Source of the DNA: Hymenochaete sp. R1
Lineage: Eukaryota > Basidiomycota > Agaricomycetes > Hymenochaetales > Hymenochaetaceae
Length of the DNA: 30,530 bases
Direction: 5' to 3'
Assembly (NCBI GenBank): GCA_019400425.1
Contig: JAFREE010000222.1
Span: 1-30,530, forward strand
Shown here one piece after another: positions 11,027 to 21,273 of the stretch (positions within the stretch are counted from its first letter, which is position 1; each line of letters begins with the position of its first letter). A model generated the notes under the pieces. The model ran no database searches and was not told where the DNA came from. It saw only the letters and a program-made list of their open reading frames with translations. The translations under genes were made by a program, and so were the position numbers.

Positions 11027-11759
11027 GGCACTACGGACACATTTCCGGCCCGCCTTGAGAAATCCAAGAGCAGATTTTTCGGCCCTCATTTCACGCTATT
11101 GGACCGGAAGTTAAAGTCCGAGGTAATTTGGTGACCAGTCGGTGAGAAACTCGGAGTTGCTATCATGTGCTGGGCTCGAGTGGACAGAAATGCTCTGAAA
11201 GAAGTATTCGTGAGGAGAGTAGTAATGTGCACATGTGGTTTTATGAGTTTCAATGGAAGAATTTACTCACAGGTATAGCGAAATCTGGTTCCCAAGACTT
11301 CACGACGAGAATTGTAAGCATCGAAGGCAACGCAGAGCATTGTGCACTACCAAGGAGAGATCCATTGGATCGTGGAAAATGACATGAAGGTAAAGGATGA
11401 TCATAAACCACGGGCTCGGGATTGACGCCCGCTCCGCCGTTTGCCGATGAGAGCACAAGCGCTTTTCGGCGCGTCTGTTCTGCACTCCGAATGTACTTCT
11501 GTGACTTACATATGAAAGTATCGCAAGTTAATAGCGGTTATGCATTCTGTCTTCTTGACGGGGTTCATATGGTCCTCGGTAAACTCACTCAAGTTCCTTT
11601 TCAATGACCTCGCATTCGCTCGGTAGTAGTATATTATCTTAGCTGAATTCTATTTCACTCACAATTCGCAGTACAGCATAAGGGAATGAAAATACTAAAG
11701 TAGTTGGAGTCGTATCAACAACAATGTCCCCCCGCGTACTAGTTAAAAACAGCATGCTA
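11027..11759. other. Spacer upstream of GH12, no gene seen
   Basis: There are only short overlapping frames on both strands with no recognisable product. It probably holds the GH12 upstream promoter and the 3' flank of the F-box-like gene. Confidence 0.5.
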
Positions 11760-12879
11760 TCACGGAGGAATGGGGCGGTGGTCTTGGTCAAGTTTGTCCC
11801 ACATATTCTTCGTCCAACAAAATGGTTTCTTGCGCGTGCGTATCTGCCTGAGCCTCGCATCCCCTTGCTTCGGAATCGACACCAAACGACCTTCAAGAAC
11901 TTCTAAATTGAAATGATGGCTCTTCTCTTCTGAAGCTCCCAGAGACACGGAATCCAGACCCCACAGATACTCTGCCCAAAGAGAGTTAAGAGTCAATTGA
12001 CAAGACGCGACCAACGGGAATAAGTATTCCTTATCCCCGTCCAATGCTCTGTTACTTAGCGATTTTTATCCCAAACGTTTTGTGCAGGCTGTCAATTTGG
12101 TGCATCTAGAAATATGTTTGAATGTCAGGTCTTTTGTCTACCCGTAGAGATAGATCCCAAATCCGGATGAACCAGACATCGTTAAGTTCTTTTGCATGAA
12201 AGTTTCGACATCTTCCTTCCCCGGGCAAACCGCGCTATGGAAATTGAAGTCAACGTCGTTCAAAAATGAGGGCGCCTGGAAGACAAGGTCGCGCATCTGA
12301 CGATTTACGAGACAAAGTTGACATGCTTCCATACCCATCTGAGTTCGTGAGGACCATAACATCTACAAGCCTTCCCGACTATGAGACGCGTTCACTCCAT
12401 TTTGGCCAGTTCACTTTCAATGTGCTGAGTAGCGCTTCGTCCGGAAGGTGCTTGAAGCCGCAATGATACGATGCAATGATAATTGAGCGCTCCGCAGACT
12501 TGATTTTGACATCCAGGGCTGAAGAGACTTTAGCATTTCGCGCACATTCTTCAAACTCTCCATAATGCCTCTAGAGTGTTGGAAGAGGGTGCGTTTGTTG
12601 ATGAAGCTGTTGAGAAGATATATTAGGATCGAGGTGAAGCACTAAGAGAGACGCACTTGTACACACCATGTTGTGTACCAACCACACGCCATCAAAAGCA
12701 GTCTCTCCTTGGAGGAAATTGTCATACGCAGCTTTCACAAGCTCAAGTACTGTAAAGTCAGCGGAAATGATGGATTCGGGAGGAATAAAGCAAAGGAGCA
12801 TATTGAACCAATGGACCAAAGAGGGTCTGACGACCGACGATGTGGTCTTCCTCAAGTTGCAGTGCCAGCGCCTGCATTA
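11760..12879 (-). CDS. F-box-like protein, exon structure uncertain, possibly decayed
   Basis: A set of minus-strand coding blocks resembles Agaricomycete F-box/LRR proteins, which recruit targets to SCF ubiquitin ligases. The best piece is a frame (about 12541-12370) containing CGFKHLPDEALLS, an F-box-like signature. It joins in phase, through a 49-bp intron with a weak GTCTCA donor, to CLVNRQMRDLVFQAPSFLNDVDF (about 12320-12140). A later block (12044-11760) ends at TGA and has a Leu/Trp-rich character. The N-terminal part (ATG near 12879, MQALALQLEEDH) reaches a stop unless further introns are assumed. The frame changes mean either five or more introns or a pseudogene. It is divergent from UTP7. 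Confidence 0.4.
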
Positions 12880-13136
12880 AGTTACGTAATGCCCTGATCG
12901 ACAGCGTTCAGGAAATTATTGCGTCGACTTCGAGTTGAGCTCAATTCGACGGTTTCATTTGGACACTTTCACTCGTTCAGGGCGACTGAATTCATCTAAT
13001 CATCTTAGTGCCCTTTATCACGAAGATACCCTTCACAATTAATATCGTAAGGACGAGTGTTGCAAGAGCTCAGCGAATGCAGGTGAGCTGAAATCTGCAA
13101 TGGGCTCGGGAATGACTGAAGCAAGGATCTCTAGGA
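12880..13136. promoter_or_regulatory. Divergent spacer with likely UTP7 leader intron
   Basis: GTGAGC at 13083 and CTCTAG ending at 13134 fit a 52-bp leader intron just before the UTP7 ATG, with a TGACTGAA branch-like motif. If spliced, an upstream ATG at 13077 makes a six-codon ORF overlapping the UTP7 start out of frame. Confidence 0.4.
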
Positions 13137-15313
13137 ATGGATGCTCTAATCTCTAAGGCTGATGCAATCCGACCATTTACGCAGAAGAAGAAGAACCGCG
13201 AAGGAGCGGGCCCATCGAACCTCAAAAGATCAAGGAATTCAAAGAGGCCCGGACCATCATCACGACCACCGGACTCCTCAACTCTGGCTTCAATAGAACG
13301 CCGAACCTCTTTACCTCATTCGCTGAAACCGTCAGAGCCTCTTCCAGAAGGGCTAAAGAGCCATTCACATATTCGGAACAAAGGCTTACGTTTGGAGCTT
13401 GACCGACGCGCTGAGCATGTTGCCAGAGCCAAAGCGCTTCGGGATGATGCTGCCCTGCTCACGGATGCGGTTGGTGCCGAGTCCGGAAGGATACAAGCTG
13501 AGGATGATTTAGAACGGACGTGGAGGCTATCCCAGGCTGAACTTGCCACTTATGTAGGAGGAGAAGCGGCAAGGCAACAGAAGGAATATAAGCTGGATGG
13601 AGGACCATACAGATGTCGGTACACGCGGAATGGGCGACATCTAGCAATTGTGGGCAAGACGGGGCATGTTGCTTCGTTCGACTGGCAGTCGGGGACTATG
13701 CACGCAGAGCTACAGTTGGGGGAGACATGTAGAGACATAACGTGAGTGACATCCTTTTTGCCCCAATAGTCACCATTTATTGTCATTACCAGATACCTGC
13801 ATGATCAATCGTTCTTCGCTGTCGCTCAGAAAAAATATGTGTACATATACGAACAGAATGGAGTAGAAGTGCACAAATTGACCAACCACATCGAACCCAC
13901 ACGTCTGGAGTTCCTCCCTTTCCATTGGCTCCTCGCGAGCGTCGGTAACGCCGGACACCTCAAATACCAAGACACGTCCACGGGCCAAGTCGTCGCATCC
14001 CACAAAACTGGCTTAGGGCCATGCGCTACAATGGCTCAAGATACTCACTCGGCAGTGATTCATCTAGGTCACCAGAATGGACGAGTGACACTTTGGACGC
14101 CCAATATGGCTCATGCGGCCGTGACACTCCAAGCGCATCGGGGTGGGATTACCTCGCTTGCTGTAGACCCCTCGGAATCTGGCAGATATCTGGCTACTGC
14201 TGGTGTGGATGGCATGGTGAAGGTATGGGATTGTCGGTCATGGGGAATCGTGAGGGAGTGGACTTCAAGAGGCGGAGGTGGGGAACTAGATTGGAGTGCA
14301 AAAGGGACGCTTGCTCTAGCGTCTGGTGGAACAGTGAATGTACGTTGAGCTTTTCTCGACATGACCCATATATAACCATTGAAATCCCTAATAGATGTAC
14401 AACTCTCCGAATAACCATACCCCAGTCCCCAACAATCCTCACGCGCCTCCCCCTCTTTACCTCACCCACCCGATTCCCTCCAGACCTCTCACGTCACTTA
14501 GATTCTGCCCATATACGGATGTCCTTACCGTAGGCCACTCTCGTGGTCTCTCAAGCGTTCTCGTTCCGGGAAGTGGAGAGCCTCATTTCGATTCAATGGA
14601 GTCCGACCCCTATGAAAACCGCAAGATGCGGAGGGAGCGGGAGGTCCGCAACTTGCTCGACAAGGTCAGTCCTACTTCATTAGCATTAGATGTTTGAACT
14701 AGTGACGAACCGCTACATATATTTTCGCGTTTGCAGATTTCTCCCGAACTTATCACCGTCAATGGCCCCCAACCAGGGTCACTCATCCCACCCAAAAGAG
14801 CAACGCTCCCAGGCGGCGAAGGCAAAGTCGTGGAACTTCCTTATGCACGCCTTCCGCGCATCGATAGGCTGAAGGTGTCCGGGAAGTATGATGCGACTGA
14901 GGAGCATAGCGACGAAGAGGAAGAAGGCGAGAGTGCTTCGGGAGATGAGCTTGGATCGGCGGAAAAGTTAGAAAAAAGGAGAGCCATGAAGGAGAAGGTA
15001 ACGAAGAAGATGCGAGGGAAAAACAAAGCGATGAAAAGGTACGAATGCCGCAGATTTCCCACTTCCGACGTTCTCTGACACTGCTCCTCCCTTTACCACT
15101 TCTATCTATCCATTCGTTCTGTCTGTCATTTGATTACTCAGATACCTCCGAAAACATCGTAAAAACGTCATCGATCCGCAGACAGTTGAGGTTCGAGCCA
15201 AATTGGAGAAACAACGCGCCGAGAGAAGGGTTGCGAAAGCTGTAGAACGAGGCGAGATTTCTGGAGAAGCGAAGAAACCAAGTGTGTTGGATCGCTTCAG
15301 GAGGCATGGGTGA
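13137..15313 (+). CDS. UTP7: UTP7/WDR46 (BING4) U3 snoRNP WD40 protein
   Basis: This is a small-subunit processome component needed for 18S rRNA processing in the nucleolus. Five exons (13137-13741, 13793-14339, 14395-14664, 14737-15038, 15142-15313) join in frame to 631 aa. The N-terminus is basic (KKKNREG, LKRSRNSKRPG). Then come a helical segment and a WD40 propeller from about 190 to 390, with HLAIVGKTGHVASFDWQSG, YLHDQSFFAVAQKKYVYIY and DGMVKVWDCRSW. The BING4 C-terminal signature follows (SLRFCPYTDVLTVGHSRGL and EPHFDSMESDPYENRKMRRE). The tail is acidic, then Lys/Arg-rich, ending VLDRFRRHG. The length and order match the family. Introns are 51-103 bp with consistent phases. The gene is complete. 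Confidence 0.96.
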
Positions 15314-18000
15314 TGTGCTTTACGTCTTGTATACAAGCATTGTACACCTTTGTCATTGTACTCATGGTCTTCTATTTGAGGATGAAGCCGGAAAGCTTTG
15401 CTTGCCGTTACTGACCTATCATCCAATTTCATAGAAAGAAGCAAATCAAGGGGAACGCGAAGGATGAGGCATCCAGTTTTAGCATTCAAGACTTTCAGAC
15501 TGGAAAAAAAACTGAACTTCATAAGAGAATCGAGCAGGTGCTAGAACAAAACACGAAGGATATTTTATTGAATAGCAGCTAAAGACACCAGAAAACCGGA
15601 CCTCTGCGCGCAATTAGCTTGCGTCAACGTCAAGCGAAAGGCTGGGGAATTGATGTTTCATCTGTACAAAGCTACGCCTATGATCCAAAGTCGTCCGCGT
15701 CAACCCGCAAAACTCAATCAAGACCGAATCTGTCTGTGAGCTCTTTGTCCTTTCGCTTTCGCCGGACAAAAGAAAATTAATCGAGCGACATGTCCCGTGA
15801 AGTCGAAAACACACTCGTCGAGGCAAAGTGTCTTGCATGCCACCGGTACCAGATAAAAGGGTCGAAAGCTCACAACAAACAAGTCGGTGCCAGTGGTGGT
15901 AACATGATGGACTCTGCGGTCTATCCCGGCTCAGCAGGCAGAGCACGTAAACTCCTAACCTTTCCACCTGCGGCGGAGAACCGACTCGGAACCCCTGAGG
16001 ATTCAAATGAACCAAACGCCTCGCGAAGAACTCAAAGGCATGCCCGATGAAGTTAACTACTGGGTTACGCCTCCCCTCGCAGGCGATAAGTGAAAGAGAT
16101 GTACCAGCAGCAGCACGGTGATAGCCCTAGGGATGTGATGGAGTGTATGCCGCGAACAGAGATCAAGAGTATCTCGAACGATCGAATCGAATCGAAGTCG
16201 AAGCGACCTCTATTGGTAACATAGACGGTGGGTCATACGACCATGTACGCTTGACGCAGCAGAAGAGCAGAACAATACCTAAAACAGATGGTCGTAAGCG
16301 AGAAACGTCAGTGGCGACGTCCCTATCGTTGAAGAGAGGAGATTATCGGCGTTTGCGATGATGGATGGTGGGCGACGGCGCTTGAGGTCAGGAGGTCCCC
16401 GCGCCCGGGCCAGTGAAGTGGGGAAGGGAGGAGGAGGGGTGGAAAGGAGACATCAAGGCGCTCGCTGCCATGAACGCCTCCCCCTATCGCACTGTTCTAT
16501 GATAATGCTATTAGACAGGTTCAGTATGGGGATCCCTGGCCGTATCCCTGTATCCGAGCCCGCGCATCTTTATACGATAGGTCAGATAAGGTAAGGCGAT
16601 GCTGAAATTCAACATCATACGCTACTGCAGTGCAGAGATGCCAGTGGGGAAATGGATCCTGCCAATAGATCCCTCCGTTAAGTCCCAGCTGTACATCTAA
16701 GTGCCGCCAGTTGAGATCATATGCATATATGCAGTCCTCTCAGGCTATATATGGCTTCGAGTCGAAGACAGAAACACGTGTACGGGTAAGGTTAATGCCA
16801 CTGTGCCACTGGCAAGAAAGCAGGCAGGCGAGTGAGTGATAGGGGGCTGTGCAGTCGACTTCTAGCGCTAGTTTTAGGCTCCAGTGGTGCGGCGAATGCG
16901 GGCACCATGATGACGAACACCAGCAATCGCGGAATGCAGATGGTACAGAATGTGATTAGGGAAGCGCCGGAAGACACGAGCGCGGACACGAGGCTGGAAT
17001 CTGACGTCTCAAGAAGGGCTTGCGGAGATCAGTCAATTGAAACTTTGTTTGCGAAGAGTTAAAGAGAAATGGCGTACGGAGACGATGACGAAGTAAGTAG
17101 TGGTAGAGAACGGGTGGACGGCGGCTACACCTCGGCAACGATAACACCTGTTATTGTGAACACTATGTTTGTTCTACAATGCGGCAACCGTGACGGTAGT
17201 ATTTATATCATGTATGAATGTCCGCGGATGCATCAGAGCATCAAAACACTAGATCTATTAAAGAACATCAGTGTCAGAAGTTCAGAAGTTTAGTAGTGAA
17301 GAAAAACACTATATGGAGAAAAGATCGGAAACAGTGGCTTACTGGGCGTGTATTGAGAGTGCCCGTATCTGCATGCATTCCATCCCAGGATCACTGGTAG
17401 GACCTACACATGTCAATGAGGGGTATGATTTCGTATATGGACCGAGTCGGGAACCGAATCGAGTGAGTTCGCTTTGATACATCTGAAAGATCAAATAATA
17501 AGTCATTGATCCATCTACCCATCTCCAAAAAGGGTGTCCTTGATCTTGCCAGTGAGATGAGATGAAAGGAAGAGTCAAGAGTACGAATGAAGGTTGAGGT
17601 CAAATTCGAGGAGGGGGTTTGAAATAGAGAATGCACGAATACGAATATCTCGCTAGACGTGCCAGTGCTCTTTGGGATCAGGGATCAAGATGGCAAGGCG
17701 GATGAAGATGATGAAAACAGTATGAGAATATGAGAGTGAGAATACGCGAAGTCTGCTCACAAGGTTTGAGTAGTTAAAGTACCAGTACTGGTATACGGTC
17801 CCGCGGAGGTCATCGAATCTAACCCTCCCATCACCACTCCGCATCCGAGTCGGATCGGAAGTTTGAGGTTGAAAAGATGGAAACCCGAGAATGATAAACA
17901 TACTGGGTAGGCCTTCAAAAAATCCTCGTCGTTGACAGGCAATCCAAGGATAGCTGCACCGTGGCGGGCGGCAGTAACGGGCGGAGCGAGTTCAGGTCGG
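15314..18000. other. Gene-poor block, first part
   Basis: I find no protein-coding gene on either strand: the open frames are short, overlap each other on opposite strands and show no domains or splice-linked continuation. A core-promoter-like cluster lies at 16745-16780 (TATATAT, the palindrome TTCGAGTCGAA, and CACGTG). Purine-rich DNA occupies about 16360-16460. No tRNA- or rRNA-like sequence was recognised. Confidence 0.55.
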
Positions 18001-20990
18001 TCGGTCAGACATGGTAAAGGGTCAAAAACAAGAACAAAAAAATGCGTTTCTCACTCTATTCTATTTTTAGAACATAAAACAAAACACGTTCATCGGCATC
18101 TTTCCTCTTCTGTGCCCAAAAATAGTTAGCCATCAGTCGTCTGGGTCTGGGTTGTAAAAACAAGTGGACGGATAAACCTTGGACTTTGGGCCTTGTCCCG
18201 GAACGAGATGAAATCCTTTCACCCGAGGCGAGTCTTTAAACTATTAAAAGCAGCTACTAACAACTTGAACGGATCAAACTCGGGCCCGGACACCATAGCT
18301 CGGCATGTTTTTCTTTTCTTTTATTAAAAACACACACACCCACGTTTGTATGCACGGGCCGGCGCAGGCGCAGCTGTGCCAGTGTTAGAAAAAAAAGGGG
18401 GGTGGCGCTTGTCGAGGGACGAGGGACAACGGATGGGGATGGGGGTATAAAACCTGAATGAGGCGTCGAATGCATAATACCGTACAATGCTGTTATTGGA
18501 TGCGATGTAACGACTCAGACGCCCTGTCTGTCTAGATCTGACAACTTGAAGGCCTTTTGGAAAGAAAGTGGCGGTACTCCGGCTCCGGTATGTGGTGCCA
18601 GTGGCCAGTGCCAGTGTGTCTACTTACTGCGGGACGGGGGACGGCGCTATAGCATCGGCATTCATTACCCCTGCCTTTCTTTGGGTCTTCTCGTCTCCGT
18701 CATAAAGCTAGGTAAGCCTAAGATACGCATAACAGTGAGATCCATGCGTGTTTTAGCGAGTTGGGATAGAAGGATTGCTGGGTTGGAGTAGATGCGGCGA
18801 CGGGCGGATACTTCTCGAGGAAGAGCTTCATTCGTGAGACTTTCTTGAAGCTGGTGCTTTTTTGTCGGAAAAGTGGGTGGGTGTGAATGAAGAATGGGGA
18901 ATGAAGGGAGGGAGGTTAGGGTTATGGGTAAGGAGAGAGATAGAGATAGAGGATGGCTGGACATGGTGCAGTGTTGTCCGAATCGAACACCAAGGACTAA
19001 ATGCATTAGTATTAGTATTCATGAAAAGTATAAAATAGCCGTTAATGTCGATGCTGCCGTGAGTCTTAACATTGAAAGAAAAGTATGTTCATTCGAGTCG
19101 ACCGACCGATCCGTAGGAGGCGCCAAAGGGCTCGGACATCGAGCTGAAGAAACGAACCTCAAGCCTCGACCGACCTCTGCCTCTTCCTCCGCTTTCCCCA
19201 ATCTTTGGTGTCTCTCCGTACATTAACCACCTCGTCGCCCCATTTTAACCCTTCTTGTCATCATACTTTCGTATCTTAGCACCAGCAACTTCAAGGAGAG
19301 AGTCCGTCGCAGGACCAAAAAAACGGACGAGCATCACCGAGAGTCCGAGTCAGCCCAGAAGAGAATGCCAGTGTCTGAACCAACAACGACTCGGAGATCG
19401 AGAAATGCTGTGCAGCAGCATATTGAAATTTCGGGTCGGGTCGCGGGTCGCGGGAGTCGGTCGAGACCGGAACCCGGGTACCGGTCAACAATAATCGAAT
19501 AAAACGAGAAACGCATTCCCTCATTTGGGAGGCATACGCGATAATGCGGTAACTCGGCAAAAGGGGAAAGAAGGTCCCTTAGGGAAATTGGCAATTTGTG
19601 TGGAGTTCTCAGTTTGCGTTTCCGCGCGCCCTAGCAACGAGCTATCTTAGCCTTAGCCCTCCCGTTAGATAGATTAGAAGCTGATTTCTTCGCTCACGGT
19701 CGAGGCGGCGTACGGTGGTGTCGTTGAGCAGCTTCATAAGCATAAGCGTCTGTGTCTGTGTCTGTGGAGGGCTTGCCTGCGTCTGTGTCGTGTGAGCGTT
19801 CCGGGAGCGGGAGGTAAAGTGCGCGACACCTCGAGTTGTGCGGAGTTTACGATTACGCTGCGCTAATACGCAGAGGACCCTTGGACGGGGCGGTAAGAGG
19901 TAAGTTAGACCAGGGGAAGAACACCGGATAAACATAAATGGCGCTGGGCGGTGTTGGGCGGAAGTTGAGGGGGGAGGGGGGCGCGCTATGCATCTGATTC
20001 TGAACGTCAACGACTTTTTCAAGCGAGGGAAGCCCGCGCGTTATTGTCCTTCCGCATGCGTTCTCTTGGGGGCTTGTTTCTAGATTTTCTTAGGTTCCGA
20101 CGCGACAGACACGACGTACGACACAATACAACGTTCCGCAACGTAGAGTGGAGGAAGTCGGGTCGGGATGGGCAGTCGAGGAGAAGATGGAACGACTTTG
20201 TTTTGACTTTAATAACTAGCTGCTGAGAGACTGACGACTGACGACGCGGACGCGACGAGAACGGAATCGGAAGTAAAGATCGACTGTGTGAAGGTGAAAG
20301 ATTCGTTCGTTCGGGATGGAGAAAAGCGACCGGCGGCGTCGCGTCGCGTCGAGTCGAAGGTTGCGTTGGCTTAGGTTAGGTTTAGATTAGACTCGGCTTG
20401 TTGTCGCTCGTGGGGCTTGTGCTTTTTCTTTGAGTCTTTCTTTCTTTTTCGCGGCGCGGCATGAGCGAAGCGCGTTCGTCTTATTCTTACTACCGTGACT
20501 CTTAGGCGAGCTGGCGCTTTCTCATTTCACGCCGTAGCGTTCATTGACCGCTGTTGAAGGTCGTGCGTTTCCGGGACGGTACGGGTGCTGCTCTCTGCGT
20601 TGGGCGTTGTTGAAGATGATCAAAATTTACATGAGGGGAAGTGTGGATCAGTGCCTGGGCTGGCCGAACGCCCGCCGCTCGAGCTCCTTCTTTTGTAATT
20701 ATTTTATTAATTGTTATTACTCAGCGATTTCGATCAACAAGTCCAAAATTATTTCTGGAACAAGTATATGTTTGACAGATTGAGGAGATAGAAAGCAGAA
20801 AGCGTGAACTGAATTCGGCAAGAAGTGTGCTGAGTTGGGCGGTGCGTGGTGTTTGTGTGTGAGTGATATAAAAATAGGACTAAATGAGATGGATATGGAA
20901 GAGATCGACCTCGGCAAGGAGAATAAGGGACCGCTCGGCTGGGAGCCGTTTGGAGATGAATAACCGTGAGAAGTAATACCCATAAAAAGC
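18001..20990. other. Gene-poor block, CG-rich and low-complexity part
   Basis: There is no supportable gene. The base composition is uneven: many CG dinucleotides about 19600-20500 (for example runs of GCGTCGCGTCG near 20335), a small TGTGTC repeat at 19748-19768, and poly-purine patches near 18895-18955. Open frames here are rich in Arg/Ser/Pro, as expected for random CG-rich DNA. Confidence 0.5.
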
Positions 20991-21273
20991 AGTCGGCTGA
21001 GAAAGGCCGCTCATTCATTTCACGCCTCGCCTCTTTCCCTCCATTCCTTCCCTCTTCTCTTCTCTTAATCCCCCCCCACCACAACAACAACCTCGTCGTC
21101 CTCCTGCCCTCGTCGCTCTCTTGTCTTCCTCCCTCCATCTCCGTCCGGCTTGACGACGTCGACGAACACACTCCCCCCACCCTCCTCGACATATATACCA
21201 TCTAGAACCAAGATTTCTGCCTTGCTTTCTCGCTATCCCATATCTTCCTTTATTTCCTTTAATCGGTTCAACA
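20991..21273 (+). promoter_or_regulatory. Core promoter of the copper radical oxidase gene
   Basis: A strongly pyrimidine-rich stretch (about 21010-21180) leads to CATATATACC at about 21189-21198, roughly 80 bp before the ATG at 21274. A second CT-rich leader follows. CT-rich DNA before the start is common at well-expressed fungal genes. Confidence 0.55.

Noticed and set aside
15106..15522. 138-codon minus-strand frame over the UTP7 3' end
   Set aside because: It is antisense to the last UTP7 exon and fits as a shadow of that exon.
15614..16015. 133-codon minus-strand frame after UTP7
   Set aside because: No domain, and an opposite-strand frame of similar quality overlaps it; random-like composition.
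19642..20022. 126-codon minus-strand frame in the gene-poor block
   Set aside because: The Pro/Arg/Thr/Gln-rich content reflects CG-rich and TGTGTC-repeat DNA; no domain and no splice-linked continuation.
20370..20392. Telomere-like TTAGG repeats (also near 18913-18925)
   Set aside because: Only two or three degenerate units are present, not an array of TTAGGG; this is compatible with chance.
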